Below are positions 34,338 to 43,199 of a stretch of 43,443 nucleotides of DNA, in pieces. The stretch covers positions 1-43,443 of the forward strand of contig NZ_JACCKA010000047.1 in assembly GCF_013425525.1 (NCBI RefSeq). Reading direction: 5' to 3'. The notes below the pieces were generated by a model. It did no database searches and was not told where the DNA came from. It was given only the letters and a program-made list of their open reading frames with translations. A program made the position numbers and the translations under genes. The stretch comes from Luteimonas salinisoli. Lineage in GTDB: Bacteria; Pseudomonadota; Gammaproteobacteria; Xanthomonadales; Xanthomonadaceae. Position 1 is the first letter of the stretch. Each line of letters opens with the position of its first letter.

Positions 34338-35696
34338 ATGTCAGTGATCCCCCTCAAGACCGCCGGCCCCCGGGTCGGCTTCGTCAGCCTCGGCTGCCCC
34401 AAGGCGCTGGTCGATTCCGAGCGGATCCTCAGCCAGCTGAAGGTCGAGGGCTACCAGTTGGTGCAAAGCTACGACGACGCCGACGTGGTGGTGGTCAACA
34501 CCTGCGGTTTCATCGACGCCGCGGTGGAGGAATCGCTGGACGCGATCGGCGAGGCGATCGCCGAGAACGGCAGGGTGATCGTCACCGGCTGCCTGGGCAG
34601 GCGCGAGGAGGTGATCCGCCAGGCGCATCCCGGGGTGCTGTCGATCAGCGGCCCGCAGGACTACGCCAGCGTGATGCGCGCCGTGCACGCCGCGCTGCCG
34701 CCGAAGCACGATCCCTTCGTCGACCTGGTGCCGCGGCGCGCCGGCGAGGACGACATCGGCGTCAAGCTGACCCCGCGGCACTACGCCTATCTGAAGATCT
34801 CCGAGGGCTGCAACCACCGCTGCAGCTTCTGCATCATCCCGTCGATGCGCGGCGACCTGGTCTCGCGGCCGGTCGACGAGGTACTGCGCGAGGCCGAGCG
34901 CCTGGTCCGCGGCGGGGTGCGCGAGCTGCTGGTGGTGTCGCAGGACACCTCGGCCTACGGCGTGGACCTGCGCTACGCCGAACGGGAGTGGCGCGGCAGG
35001 CGCTACGAGACGAGGATGCAGGCGCTTTGCGAAGGCCTGTCGGAACTCGGCGTGTGGACCCGGCTGCACTACGTCTACCCGTATCCGCACGTCGACCGGA
35101 TCGTCCCGCTGATGGCCGAGGGCAGGCTGCTGCCGTACCTGGACATCCCGTTCCAGCACGCCAGCCCGCGCATCCTGAAGCTGATGAAGCGCCCCGGGGC
35201 AGTGGATCGCACGCTCGAGCGCATCCGCGGCTGGCGCGAAATCTGCCCGGAACTCACCATCCGCTCGACCTTCATCGTCGGATTCCCGGGCGAAACCGAA
35301 ACCGAGTTCGAGGAACTGCTCGAATTCCTCGATCAGGCGCAGCTCGACCGGGTCGGCGCCTTCGCCTATTCGCCGGTGGAGGGCGCCAGCGCCAACGCGC
35401 TGCCGGACCCTGTCGACGAGGAGCTCAAGCAGGAGCGGCTGGCGCGCTTCATGGAGCGGCAGGCGGCGATCTCCGCGGCGCGGCTCGAGGCGCGCGTGGG
35501 CAGCGTGCAGCGCTGTCTGGTGGACGCGATCGATGGCGAGCTGGCGATCGCGCGCTCGCGGGCCGACGCTCCGGAGATCGACGGCCTGGTGCAGGTCCAG
35601 GACGGCGCCGCGGCCGGATTGAAGCCCGGCGACTTCGTCGAGGTGCGGATCATGGGCAGCGACGAGCACGACCTCTACGGCGAGGTGGCGCGGTGA
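34338..35696 (+). CDS. rimO: Ribosomal protein S12 methylthiotransferase RimO
   Basis: Radical-SAM enzyme that adds a methylthio group to the conserved aspartate of ribosomal protein S12. 452 aa. The N-terminal UPF0004 domain has the auxiliary-cluster cysteines in [20 protein letters not shown] and VTGCLGRRE. The radical-SAM core has CNHRCSFC (CxxxCxxC, about residues 156-163) with SMRGDLVSR, then the [10 protein letters not shown] segment, and a C-terminal TRAM domain (about 385-450). [10 protein letters not shown] and [10 protein letters not shown] are RimO-type rather than MiaB-type. The last codons overlap the next gene (GTGA). Confidence 0.97.
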   Translation: MSVIPLKTAGPRVGFVSLGCPKALVDSERILSQLKVEGYQLVQSYDDADVVVVNTCGFIDAAVEESLDAIGEAIAENGRVIVTGCLGRREEVIRQAHPGVLSISGPQDYASVMRAVHAALPPKHDPFVDLVPRRAGEDDIGVKLTPRHYAYLKISEGCNHRCSFCIIPSMRGDLVSRPVDEVLREAERLVRGGVRELLVVSQDTSAYGVDLRYAEREWRGRRYETRMQALCEGLSELGVWTRLHYVYPYPHVDRIVPLMAEGRLLPYLDIPFQHASPRILKLMKRPGAVDRTLERIRGWREICPELTIRSTFIVGFPGETETEFEELLEFLDQAQLDRVGAFAYSPVEGASANALPDPVDEELKQERLARFMERQAAISAARLEARVGSVQRCLVDAIDGELAIARSRADAPEIDGLVQVQDGAAAGLKPGDFVEVRIMGSDEHDLYGEVAR

Positions 35697-36127
35697 CCCC
35701 CGGCCTCCGCTTCGCGGTGGCGCTGGCCGCCACGATCTGCATCGCACTGCCGGCGGCGGCCTCCGACCGCCTCAGCGGACGCTACCGGCCGCTCGGCGAC
35801 GGTGCGGCGCCGTCCGGCGAGGGGGGCGAGCTGCGGGTCGAGCCGATCCCGGGCGGAGGCTGGCGGGCCTGGTTCCAAGGCCAGCCGCTGGAGCTGGCGC
35901 GTGCCACGCCCGACCAGATGGCCGGGCTGTTTCCCGGCGTCGGCGAGAGCCGCGGCCTCGAGTGCGGCCTGTCGGCGATGTTCATGCTGTGCCGGGTGGA
36001 ACCGGGTACGCATTTCCCGCGCGACGGCTTCCAGTCGGGCAGCGGTTACTTCTCGGTGCTGGCCGACGCCGGCCTGTTCGAGCTGGAGCGGATCGACGGC
36101 GCCGAAGGAGACGGCACCGGACGTTGA
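35693..36127 (+). CDS. Small secreted protein coupled to rimO, unknown function
   Basis: Unrecognised 144-aa protein. The GTG start overlaps the rimO stop (GTGA), and the protein begins with a signal peptide of about 24 residues ([20 protein letters not shown]) ending in an AxA-type site. The mature part (about 120 aa) is Gly-rich with two cysteines close together ([17 protein letters not shown]), which could form a disulfide, and ends in a charged tail. No lipobox, membrane helix or enzyme motif. The frame continues upstream only as out-of-frame rimO sequence. It is a periplasmic protein by prediction; a link with ribosome modification is not expected, and co-translation with rimO may simply reflect packing. 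Confidence 0.75.
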   Translation: MTPGLRFAVALAATICIALPAAASDRLSGRYRPLGDGAAPSGEGGELRVEPIPGGGWRAWFQGQPLELARATPDQMAGLFPGVGESRGLECGLSAMFMLCRVEPGTHFPRDGFQSGSGYFSVLADAGLFELERIDGAEGDGTGR

Positions 36128-36137
36128 CGGCCCCGGG

Positions 36138-36243
36138 GTAGGAGCGGCCCATGGCCGCGAAGACCGTGGGTGGCTCTGGCGAGTGGGCGGTGATTCGGGG
36201 TTTTGGTGACCGCGCCGGCTTCGCGTGCATGGCACGCTCCTAC
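36138..36243. repeat. REPIN, first of a tandem pair before pfpI-like gene
   Basis: Left arm GTAGGAGCGGCCCATGG.. at 36138-36161; inverted right arm at 36220-36243 ending GCTCCTAC. The arms differ in the middle (GCCGCG against GTGCAT). The spacer has GGCGGTGATTC, the reverse complement of the spacer motif in the dapE-rnt REPINs. Confidence 0.88.
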
Positions 36244-36269
36244 GACTGCAGGGCTCGGGGCTGCCTCCC

Positions 36270-36378
36270 GTAGGAGCGGCCCATGGCCGCGAAGGCCGCG
36301 GGTGGCTCCGGCCGGGTCGGTGGTGAGCCCCGACGTTTCCGACCGCGCCGGCTTTCGCGCGCTTGGCGCGTTCCTGCG
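36270..36378. repeat. REPIN, second of a tandem pair before pfpI-like gene
   Basis: Left arm GTAGGAGCGGCCCATGG.. at 36270-36293, identical over 24 bp to the left arm of the previous copy; a more diverged right arm at 36354-36378 ends GTTCCTGCG. The two REPINs fill most of the 352-bp gap between the rimO-coupled gene and the pfpI-like gene; the remainder of the gap shows nothing else. Confidence 0.82.
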
Positions 36379-36479
36379 ACAGCGCGGGGCCGTTGGCCGC
36401 CGCCTGCGGTCGCGATTCACGGTGTTGCCACCGCGGTGGCGCTAGCGTGCCCGCTCCTCCGATTCGTCAGGAGTTCACC

Positions 36480-37007
36480 ATGACCGACAGCAAGCGCATC
36501 GCGATCCTCGCGACCGATGGATACGAACAGTCCGAACTGATGGAGCCGCGCGCCAAGCTGCGCGAGGCCGGCTTCGAGGTCGACGTGGTGGCACCGTCGG
36601 CGGGCGAGATCCGCGGCTGGAAGGGCAAGGACTGGGGCGACAGCGTGCAGGTCGACGTCACCTTGGAGCAGGCCAATGCCGACCACTACGCCGCACTGGT
36701 GCTGCCGGGTGGGGTGATCAATCCCGACACCCTGCGCCGCGAGGAAAAGGCGGTCGAGTTCGTGCGCGCTTTCGACGGGGCCGGCAAGCCGCTGGCGGCG
36801 ATCTGCCACGGGCCGTGGCTGCTGGTCGAGTCGGGCGCGGCCAAGGGCAGGGAGGTCACCTCCTGGCCGTCGGTGCGCACCGACCTGGAGAACGCCGGCG
36901 CGCGCTGGAAGGATGCCGAGGTGGTGATCGACGGACACCTGATCACCAGCCGCAAGCCGGACGACATTCCGGCCTTCACCAGGGCGGTGATCGACGCGGT
37001 GTCCTGA
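36480..37007 (+). CDS. PfpI/DJ-1 family protein
   Basis: Class I glutamine-amidotransferase-like protein of 175 aa in the PfpI/YhbO/DJ-1 family, cytoplasmic, associated with glyoxalase III or deglycase-type stress defence. The nucleophile elbow AICHGPWLL places Cys109-His110; the conserved Glu is in DGYEQSEL (about residue 16), and LVLPGGVINPD and the VTSWPSVRTDLENAGA segment match PfpI-type proteins. CAGGAG lies seven bases before the ATG. It is convergent with greB, 17 bp apart. Whether it is protease, glyoxalase or deglycase cannot be decided from sequence. Confidence 0.92.
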   Translation: MTDSKRIAILATDGYEQSELMEPRAKLREAGFEVDVVAPSAGEIRGWKGKDWGDSVQVDVTLEQANADHYAALVLPGGVINPDTLRREEKAVEFVRAFDGAGKPLAAICHGPWLLVESGAAKGREVTSWPSVRTDLENAGARWKDAEVVIDGHLITSRKPDDIPAFTRAVIDAVS

Positions 37008-37024
37008 GCGGCCGGGTGCGGCGG

Positions 37025-37531
37025 TCAATCCTCCCGGTACGCGACGCCGACGATCGCCATCCGCACCTTGCCCGCCGGCAGGTCCGCCTCGAACTCGTCG
37101 TCGGCGTGCTTCTTCAACATCGCCCGCGCCAGCGGCGAGTCGATGCTGATCCAGCCCTGCCGGGCGTCGGTCTCGTCGGGGCCGACGATGCGGTAGCGGT
37201 GCAGCGCGCCCCCGGCGATCTCCTCGAGCTCGACCCAGGCGCCGAAGTAGACCGCGCCGCGGTCCGCCGGCGGAGTATCGACCACCCGCAACGACTCCAA
37301 CCGCCCGGACAGGTAGCGCACCCGCCGATCGATGCCGCCGAGCTGCTTCTTGCGGTAGGTGTACTCGGCGTTCTCGGAGCGGTCGCCCTCGGCGGCGGCG
37401 GCGGCCAGCGCGCGCACCACCTCCGGCCGCTGCACCCGCCAGAGGTCGTCCAGCTCGGCCTTCAGCCGCGCGTGCCCTTGCGGGGTGATCAGCGCGGTGC
37501 TCTTCTCGCCCGGCGGGCGCCAGCGTCCCAT
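37025..37531 (-). CDS. greB: Transcription elongation factor GreB
   Basis: Secondary-channel factor that makes backtracked RNA polymerase cleave its transcript and resume. 168 aa. The N-terminal coiled coil has the tip GDRSENAEY (Asp50 and Glu53, the Mg2+-directing pair), followed by the [13 protein letters not shown] stretch, and the C-terminal FKBP-like domain ends in the VGVAYRED segment. The tail and the [16 protein letters not shown] start fit GreB rather than GreA. It is downstream of the HerA-like gene by 13 bp on the same strand, so the two form an operon. Confidence 0.94.
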   Translation of the reverse strand: MGRWRPPGEKSTALITPQGHARLKAELDDLWRVQRPEVVRALAAAAAEGDRSENAEYTYRKKQLGGIDRRVRYLSGRLESLRVVDTPPADRGAVYFGAWVELEEIAGGALHRYRIVGPDETDARQGWISIDSPLARAMLKKHADDEFEADLPAGKVRMAIVGVAYRED

Positions 37532-37544
37532 CCGCAGGCCGGCG

Positions 37545-39044
37545 TCAGCGCTTGCCGCCGAACACGCCGAGCACGCCGCGCAGGATCTGCCTGCCGATCT
37601 GGTTGCCGACGGTGCGCGCGGCCTGCTTGCCCATGGTCTCCAGCATGCCCTGGCGGCGGCCGGTGCCGAACACCGCGTCCTTCATGGTCCGGCCCAGCCC
37701 GCGCTCGCCGCCGGAGGCGCGCTTCGCGTCGGGCGCCCGCGCCTGTTCGCTCGTCGCCCGGGCTCGGCGGGCCAGCAGCTCCGCTGCCGACTCGCGGTCG
37801 ACCGGGGTGTCGTACTTCGCGCCGACCGGGCTGCCGGCACGGACCCGCGCGCGTTCGGCTTCGGTGATCGCGCCCATGCGGCAGCGCGGCGGCGCCACGA
37901 GGGTGTGTTCGACGGGCGTGGGGATGCCCCTGTCGCCGAGGGTGGAGATCAGCGCCTCGCCGGTGCCGAGCCTGCCGATGGCGGCAGCCACGTCCAGCGC
38001 GGGATTGGCGACGAAGGTCTCGGCCGCGGCGCGTACCGCCTTCTGGTCGCGCGGGGTATAGGCCCGCAGCGCGTGCTGCACGCGGTTGCCGAGCTGGCCG
38101 AGGATCTCGTCGGGCACGTCGTCCGGGTACTGCGAACAGAAATACACGCCCACGCCCTTGGAGCGGATGATCCGCACCACCTGCTCGATGCGCTGGCGCA
38201 GCGCGGCGGGCGCGTCCTTGAACAGCAGGTGGGCCTCGTCGAACACGAACACCAGCCTCGGCCTGTCCAGGTCGCCGACCTCGGGCAGCGCCTCGAATAG
38301 TTCCGACAGCAGCCACAGCAGAAAGCTCGAATACAACCGCGGCCGCAGCACCAGCTGGTCGGCGGCGAGAATACCGATCACCCCGCGTCCGTCCGGCGTG
38401 GTGCGCATCAGGTCGGACAGTTCCAGCGCGGGCTCGCCGAAGAACTGCGCGCCGCCGTCCTGCTCCAGCCGCAGCAGCGCGCGCTGGATGGCGCCTACGG
38501 ACTGGACGTTGACCAACCCGTACTCCGTCGAGACAGCCTTGCGCTCCTCGGCGATCAGGGCGAGCAGGGCGCGCAGGTCGGCCAGGTCCAGCAGCAGCAG
38601 GCCGCGGTCGTCGGCGAGCTTGAAGACGATGTCGAGCACCCCGGACTGGGTGTCGTTGAGTTCGAGGATGCGCCCCAGCAGGGTCGGCCCCATCTCGCTG
38701 ACGGTGGTCCGCAGCGGGTGGCCGAGCCTGCCGTACAGGTCCCAGAACACCGTCGGGCTGCCCTCGTTGCGGTAGTCGTCGATGCCGATCGTGCGCAGGC
38801 GCTCGCCGATGCGGTCGCTGGTTTCCCCGGGCACCGCCAGGCCGGCGACGTCGCCCTTGACGTCGGCCATGAACACCGGCACGCCGATCCGCGAGAAGCC
38901 TTCCGCCAACGTCATCAGGGTGACGGTCTTGCCGGTGCCGGTGGCGCCGGCCACCAGGCCGTGGCGGTTGCCGTGGCTCGGGAGCAGGTGGACCTGATGG
39001 CCATCGGCCCTGGTGAGCGACTTTCCGAGGAGGATCGGTGGCAT
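37545..39044 (-). CDS. HerA-like ATPase (DUF853, YjgR type)
   Basis: P-loop ATPase of 499 aa in the HerA/FtsK-like clade, corresponding to E. coli YjgR. Walker A is GATGTGKT (33-40). The Walker B-like [12 protein letters not shown] is near residue 270, with LLDLADL and [20 protein letters not shown] sensor-type segments. A C-terminal region (about 400-499) is basic and Gly-rich. No NurA-type nuclease gene lies beside it. Cellular role unknown; related HerA ATPases act as DNA translocases in end processing. The start at [10 protein letters not shown] is preferred over an ATG 18 codons upstream on family fit. Operon with greB downstream; divergent from the lytic transglycosylase, 130 bp away. 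Confidence 0.9.
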   Translation of the reverse strand: MPPILLGKSLTRADGHQVHLLPSHGNRHGLVAGATGTGKTVTLMTLAEGFSRIGVPVFMADVKGDVAGLAVPGETSDRIGERLRTIGIDDYRNEGSPTVFWDLYGRLGHPLRTTVSEMGPTLLGRILELNDTQSGVLDIVFKLADDRGLLLLDLADLRALLALIAEERKAVSTEYGLVNVQSVGAIQRALLRLEQDGGAQFFGEPALELSDLMRTTPDGRGVIGILAADQLVLRPRLYSSFLLWLLSELFEALPEVGDLDRPRLVFVFDEAHLLFKDAPAALRQRIEQVVRIIRSKGVGVYFCSQYPDDVPDEILGQLGNRVQHALRAYTPRDQKAVRAAAETFVANPALDVAAAIGRLGTGEALISTLGDRGIPTPVEHTLVAPPRCRMGAITEAERARVRAGSPVGAKYDTPVDRESAAELLARRARATSEQARAPDAKRASGGERGLGRTMKDAVFGTGRRQGMLETMGKQAARTVGNQIGRQILRGVLGVFGGKR

Positions 39045-39174
39045 GGAGAGGTCCGGCCGGGAGTGCGCAGATTCTATGCGATCGCCCGGCCGCTCCACGC
39101 CGCGGCGCGCCGATTTGCCAGGTTCGCGCGGCGGCGGCTACCCTGCCGTCCCCTTTCTCCCGGCCGCCGTCGAC

Positions 39175-40698
39175 ATGCCAGCAGTCCGCAGTTCGTCCTT
39201 CCTCCTGCTGGCGGTACTGGCGGCATCGCTGACCCTCGCGGCGGCGGCGCCCGCCGAAGCGCAATCGCGCCGCGAGCGTGCCGCCGTCGAGGAGCTGGAC
39301 CGGCGCATGGAACAGGCCGAGGCCCGGTACCGCGAGGCGATGGTGCGCGTGCGCAACAACGAGCCGGATGCGGTGGCCGAGGGCGATGCCGCGCTCGAGG
39401 ACATGGAGGACGTGATGGTGGAGTGCGGGCGGGTGCGGGGCTGCGACCCGATCCGCCACGTCACCGTTTTCAAGCGCCTGCTCAAGGCCGACGCGGACTC
39501 CGCCGCCGCGGTCGAGGACGAGGAGGACATCGATCCCCTCGACACCGACCCCGACGGCATGGCCGGCGGGATCGGCGCCGACGTCCCGGAGGCAGCGCGC
39601 GCCGCGGCGCTGCTCAGCGACGGCCGCCGGTTCGTGGAGATGGTGCAGTACAACCCCGCGGTGCAGGAGGCGATCCGCCGCTGGCTCACCGACATGCGCC
39701 ACTCGCTGATCGTCAGCCACGAGAACTACCAGTACATGCGCCACCTGATGTGGCCCCACTACGAGCGCTCGGCGTTGCCCGAGGCGCTGCTGTTCGGGAT
39801 CCTGGCCAAGGAGTCCACCGGCCGCGTGCACTCCACCTCGCGTGCCGGCGCCGCCGGGCCGATGCAGTTCATGTACGCCACCGGGCGTCGCTTCGGGCTG
39901 GGCCCGGACGCCACCGGCTTCGACACCCGCTACGACCCCTACGCCTCGGCGCAGGCCAGCGCCGCCTACCTCAACGAGCGCATGGCCGAGCTCAACCGCA
40001 ACATCGAACTCGCCCTGGCCGCCTACAACGGCGGCGAGGGCCGGGCGCTGCGGGTGTACAACGCCAACGGCGGCCGCAGCTTCTGGGACGAATCGGTCTA
40101 CAGCCAGTTCCCGCCCGAGACCCGCGACTACGTGCCAATGGTGATCGCCGCGGCCTGGCTGTACCTGCACCCGAAGAAGTACGGCCTGACCTTCCCGAAG
40201 GTCGATGCCCGTCCGGCCAGCTTCGCGCTGGAGCGGCCGGCCTCGATCTACGAGCTGACGATCTGCCTGGGCAGCAGCGGCAGCCGCTACGGCTACATGC
40301 GCATGCTCCGCAACCTCAACCCGCGCTACCAGGCCGACGACGTCATTCCGGCCGGGACCGAGCTCAACGCCACCACCCGCGTCGCCGGCCTGTACAGCCG
40401 CTGGTGCACGCGCGGCCCCCGCGCCGAGCTCGCCCGCGAGCTGGTCAACAGCGATCCCGGCCGGGCGATCGTGCGTTCCGGACCGGCCCAGCCCCTGGCG
40501 GCTACCGGCGGCGCCGCCGCCGCAGCACCATCCGCCGCAGTGCGCGAGCACCGGGTGGCGCGCGGCGAGTCGCTGGGCCGCATCGCCGAGCGCTACGGCT
40601 GCAGCCTGCGCGTGCTGGCCCAGGCCAACCAGCTGCGCGCGCCGGGCTATACGGTGCGCCAGGGACAGCGCCTGCGCCTGGAGGGCTGCGCGCGCTGA
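39175..40698 (+). CDS. Secreted lytic transglycosylase with LysM
   Basis: Periplasmic murein lytic transglycosylase, 507 aa. Signal peptide of about 30 residues (SSFLLLAVLAASLTLAAAAP, cut near AEA), a helical N-terminal region with an acidic, Asp/Glu-rich linker (about 100-140), and an SLT domain (about 195-330) with the catalytic Glu213 in LAKESTGRVHS, then AGAAGPMQFMYATG and the LALAAYNGGEGRA motif. A C-terminal LysM follows (about 456-507, HRVARGESLGRIAERYGCS). The layout is like MltD/MltF-type transglycosylases with a tail LysM. The start at ATG 39175 gives the clear signal peptide. Its substrate is the glycan strand, cut to 1,6-anhydro-muropeptides. It is convergent with the lipoprotein gene, 7 bp apart. 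Confidence 0.93.
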   Translation: MPAVRSSSFLLLAVLAASLTLAAAAPAEAQSRRERAAVEELDRRMEQAEARYREAMVRVRNNEPDAVAEGDAALEDMEDVMVECGRVRGCDPIRHVTVFKRLLKADADSAAAVEDEEDIDPLDTDPDGMAGGIGADVPEAARAAALLSDGRRFVEMVQYNPAVQEAIRRWLTDMRHSLIVSHENYQYMRHLMWPHYERSALPEALLFGILAKESTGRVHSTSRAGAAGPMQFMYATGRRFGLGPDATGFDTRYDPYASAQASAAYLNERMAELNRNIELALAAYNGGEGRALRVYNANGGRSFWDESVYSQFPPETRDYVPMVIAAAWLYLHPKKYGLTFPKVDARPASFALERPASIYELTICLGSSGSRYGYMRMLRNLNPRYQADDVIPAGTELNATTRVAGLYSRWCTRGPRAELARELVNSDPGRAIVRSGPAQPLAATGGAAAAAPSAAVREHRVARGESLGRIAERYGCSLRVLAQANQLRAPGYTVRQGQRLRLEGCAR

Positions 40699-40705
40699 GG
40701 ACCGC

Positions 40706-41467
40706 TCAGGCCGGCTCGTCCGGCGGCGGTGCGGGCCGGTAGTCGTCGATGGCGGGCGGCCGGTCGCCGGTGCAGTCGGCGCGGAAACGGCGCAGTTCCG
40801 GCTGCGGCGCGCCGCGGACGATCACCGCGGCCTCGACGTGGCGCTCGCCCGCGGGATTTCCGCAGGCGTCGAGCCAAGCCTGCGGGTACTCCGCGCGCGT
40901 GCGGCGCTGGCCGCCCGCCAGCGAGACGAGTTCCAGGCCGACGTACGCCTGGCCCATCTGGTAGCCGTGGCTGGCGAGGAACAGTTCCTCGATGCCGTCG
41001 CCCTCGACATCCGCGGCCGCGGCGATGCGGTCGTGGTCCACGACGAACTGCGCGGCCACGCGGTCGTCGTCCTCCAGCACCGCCAGGAGCGTCCGCGCGC
41101 GGTCCGGGCCGGGCACCGCGCCGCCGCGGCGGAGGGTGTAGGCGGTCTGCCGCGCATCGGGCGCGGTGAACGCACCATCGGCGCGCGAAGTCAGTTCCAG
41201 GTCGCCGGGCGCGCCTTCTCCGTACACCGCGGCGACCACTCGCCGGGTTTCCTCCGCGGTGGTCTCGAATGCGGCTGCGGGCGCGCGCAGGTCCAACAGG
41301 ACCTCGCCGGCGCGGGCGGGCGCGCCCGCCGACGCGGTGGCGGGCTGCGCGTCGCCTGCGGCGAGCGCTTCCGGCCGCGAGGCATCGCCGGCGCTGCATC
41401 CGACCAGCAGCCCCGCCAGCAGGCAGGCGGCAGCCGCCGCGCCGCGCGCGGCGAAATCAGCCGGCAC
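40706..41467 (-). CDS. Lipoprotein of unknown function, candidate immunity protein
   Basis: Predicted 253-aa lipoprotein. The GTG start overlaps the last 11 bases of the upstream LysM/M23 gene, giving MPADFAARGAAAAACLLAGL and LVGC with Cys24 as the lipobox cysteine. The mature part has an Ala-rich linker, then a domain with DVEGDGIEELFL (153-164), a Ca2+-loop-like DxxGDGxxE motif seen in FG-GAP/VCBS-type repeats. It ends in a Pro-rich tail. No enzymatic motif. Adjacent and translationally linked to a leaderless peptidoglycan-active protein, it is a candidate inhibitor or immunity lipoprotein, by analogy with Xanthomonas T4SS effector/immunity pairs in which the immunity protein is a periplasmic lipoprotein. 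Function unproven. Confidence 0.72.
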   Translation of the reverse strand: MPADFAARGAAAAACLLAGLLVGCSAGDASRPEALAAGDAQPATASAGAPARAGEVLLDLRAPAAAFETTAEETRRVVAAVYGEGAPGDLELTSRADGAFTAPDARQTAYTLRRGGAVPGPDRARTLLAVLEDDDRVAAQFVVDHDRIAAAADVEGDGIEELFLASHGYQMGQAYVGLELVSLAGGQRRTRAEYPQAWLDACGNPAGERHVEAAVIVRGAPQPELRRFRADCTGDRPPAIDDYRPAPPPDEPA

Positions 41468-43199
41468 CGGCGAGCAGGTTCGGCGACAGGAAGACGCGCT
41501 GGCCCTCGACATTGATCCAGGCGAGGAAGTCGACGTGGTCGCCGGTGCTGCCGCCGGTGCTGCCCTGGGTGCCGATGTCCTGTCCGGCCTGGATCCGGTC
41601 GCCCGGTCGCACGTCGAAGCTGTCGGCATGGGCGTAGTGGGCATGGACGGTGTACTCGCGGCCCTGGTATTCGAAGGTGGCGTCGGTGCGGGTGATGACG
41701 TAGTTGCCGTAGCCGCCGGCGTCGTGACGGATCTCCTCGACGGTGCCATCGAACCAGGAGCGGATCCGGCCGTCGGTGGCCACGTAGTCGATGCCGAGGT
41801 TGTAGACCCCGGCCGGCACGCGTTCGGCCACGCCGGGATTGTCGGAATACACGGCCAGCGCCTCGCGCTTGGAGCTGTGCGGCCCGCCGCGCGCCATGAA
41901 GCCCTCGGTCAGGATGAATTCGCCGAGCACCGGCGAGGTGATGGTCTGCCGCCCCGGCGTGCCGCGCTCGTGCACCGGCTGGCTGAGCTGCAGGTCGCCT
42001 GCGGGCGCCGGCGCCTCGGTCGGCGGCATCGCGCCGCCGGAGAGCGCGGCGCCGGTGGCGGCGTCGAGCAGGCCTGTGGCGGGCAGGCCGTTGGCCTCCT
42101 GGTACGCCCGCACCGCAGCCGAGGTGTTGCGGCCGAACTGGCCGTCGACGAAGCCGTCGCGCAACGCCGCGGGGACCACGCCGGCGTCGACCAGCTGCTG
42201 CTGGACCGCGGACACGCCGCCGTACAGGCGCGCGGCCACTGCCTGGGTCGCCTCGCCGGCGGTGATGCGGCCGTCGCGGTCGAAGTCCAGGCCCGAGTTC
42301 TGGGCGTATTCCGGATTGCCCTGGACGAATTCGCGGCCGGCAGGCGTGCGCAGCGTGGCAGCGGGGTCGGGCGTGGCGCGCCCCGACAGCACCGAGGTGT
42401 AGACGCCTTCCAGCGTGCCGAGCTGGCCGGGGTACTGGGCGAAATAACGCTCGACGTACTCGAGCTGCTGCACCGGTGTCATCGCCGCCAGTGCGCTGGT
42501 GGTGGTCCCCAGCCCGCGCGCGGTGGCGGGCATGAACTGGATCAGGCCGGTGGCTCCGGAACCGGCCATGTTGCGCTGTGCCGGATCGAAGCTGCCGCCG
42601 GTCTCGAAACTCATCACTGCGAGCAGGTGCTCGGGCTCGGCGCCGAGGCGTTCGGCCATGGCCTCGACGCCGGCGATGAAGTCGGGGGTGACGTTCGGGT
42701 TGCCGCGCACGCCGACGATGCCGTCGTAGTCGAACGGTCCCTCGGCCGCCGGCGGCGCGCCGGCCACCGGGACCGGTGAATGCGTCGACGGCGGGCCTTC
42801 CGGCGCGGGACTCGATACCGGCGGCGGTTCGGGTGCCGATCGCGCCGCCGGCACGACCAGGCGGTCGCCAGGAAAGATCAGGTCCGGATTGCGGATGTTG
42901 TTGGCGGTCGCCAGGGCGCCGACCGTGGTGCCGTGTTCGCGGGCGATCGCGCCGAGCGTATCGCCGGAGCGCACCAGGTAGCTCTGTTGTCCGCCGTCCG
43001 GGATCGACAGCCGCTCTCCGGCGTAGATCAGGTCGGGGTTGCGGATCTGCGGATTGCTCTGCAGCAGGGCGTCCACGCCGATTCCGTAGCGCTGCGCCAG
43101 GGCGCCGAGGGTCTCGCCGCGGGCGATGGTATGGAAGGCGTCATTGCCGCCGGCGTGGCCGGGGGTGGACGTCTCGTTGCGCGGCTGGACCTCGGTCAT
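41457..43199 (-). CDS. Multidomain peptidoglycan hydrolase: LysM x2, lytic transglycosylase, PG-binding, altered M23
   Basis: 580 aa, no signal peptide. Order: LysM (about 20-68), LysM (about 73-117), Pro/Ala linker (120-155), transglycosylase-like domain with Glu199 in MSFETGGSF and GLIQFMPATARGLG, an EF-hand-like loop DFDRDGRITAGE (305-316), a PG_binding_1 domain (about 345-390, with FGRNTSAAVRAYQEANG) and an M23-like domain (about 460-575). In the M23 domain the usual HxxxD is NxxxD (Asn467, Asp471) and the final HxH is HVD (His555, Asp557); the YAH histidine is kept (His524). Two of three canonical zinc ligands thus differ, so the endopeptidase may be inactive or use another metal arrangement. 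The start at 43199 has GGAG upstream; the longer frame gives no better N-terminus. It overlaps the following lipoprotein gene by 11 bp. Confidence 0.85.
   Translation of the reverse strand: MTEVQPRNETSTPGHAGGNDAFHTIARGETLGALAQRYGIGVDALLQSNPQIRNPDLIYAGERLSIPDGGQQSYLVRSGDTLGAIAREHGTTVGALATANNIRNPDLIFPGDRLVVPAARSAPEPPPVSSPAPEGPPSTHSPVPVAGAPPAAEGPFDYDGIVGVRGNPNVTPDFIAGVEAMAERLGAEPEHLLAVMSFETGGSFDPAQRNMAGSGATGLIQFMPATARGLGTTTSALAAMTPVQQLEYVERYFAQYPGQLGTLEGVYTSVLSGRATPDPAATLRTPAGREFVQGNPEYAQNSGLDFDRDGRITAGEATQAVAARLYGGVSAVQQQLVDAGVVPAALRDGFVDGQFGRNTSAAVRAYQEANGLPATGLLDAATGAALSGGAMPPTEAPAPAGDLQLSQPVHERGTPGRQTITSPVLGEFILTEGFMARGGPHSSKREALAVYSDNPGVAERVPAGVYNLGIDYVATDGRIRSWFDGTVEEIRHDAGGYGNYVITRTDATFEYQGREYTVHAHYAHADSFDVRPGDRIQAGQDIGTQGSTGGSTGDHVDFLAWINVEGQRVFLSPNLLAGAG

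Noticed and set aside
37489..40551. 1020-codon frame antisense to the lytic transglycosylase and out of frame with the HerA-like gene
   Set aside because: Shadow of two well-supported genes; no recognisable domains in its translation.
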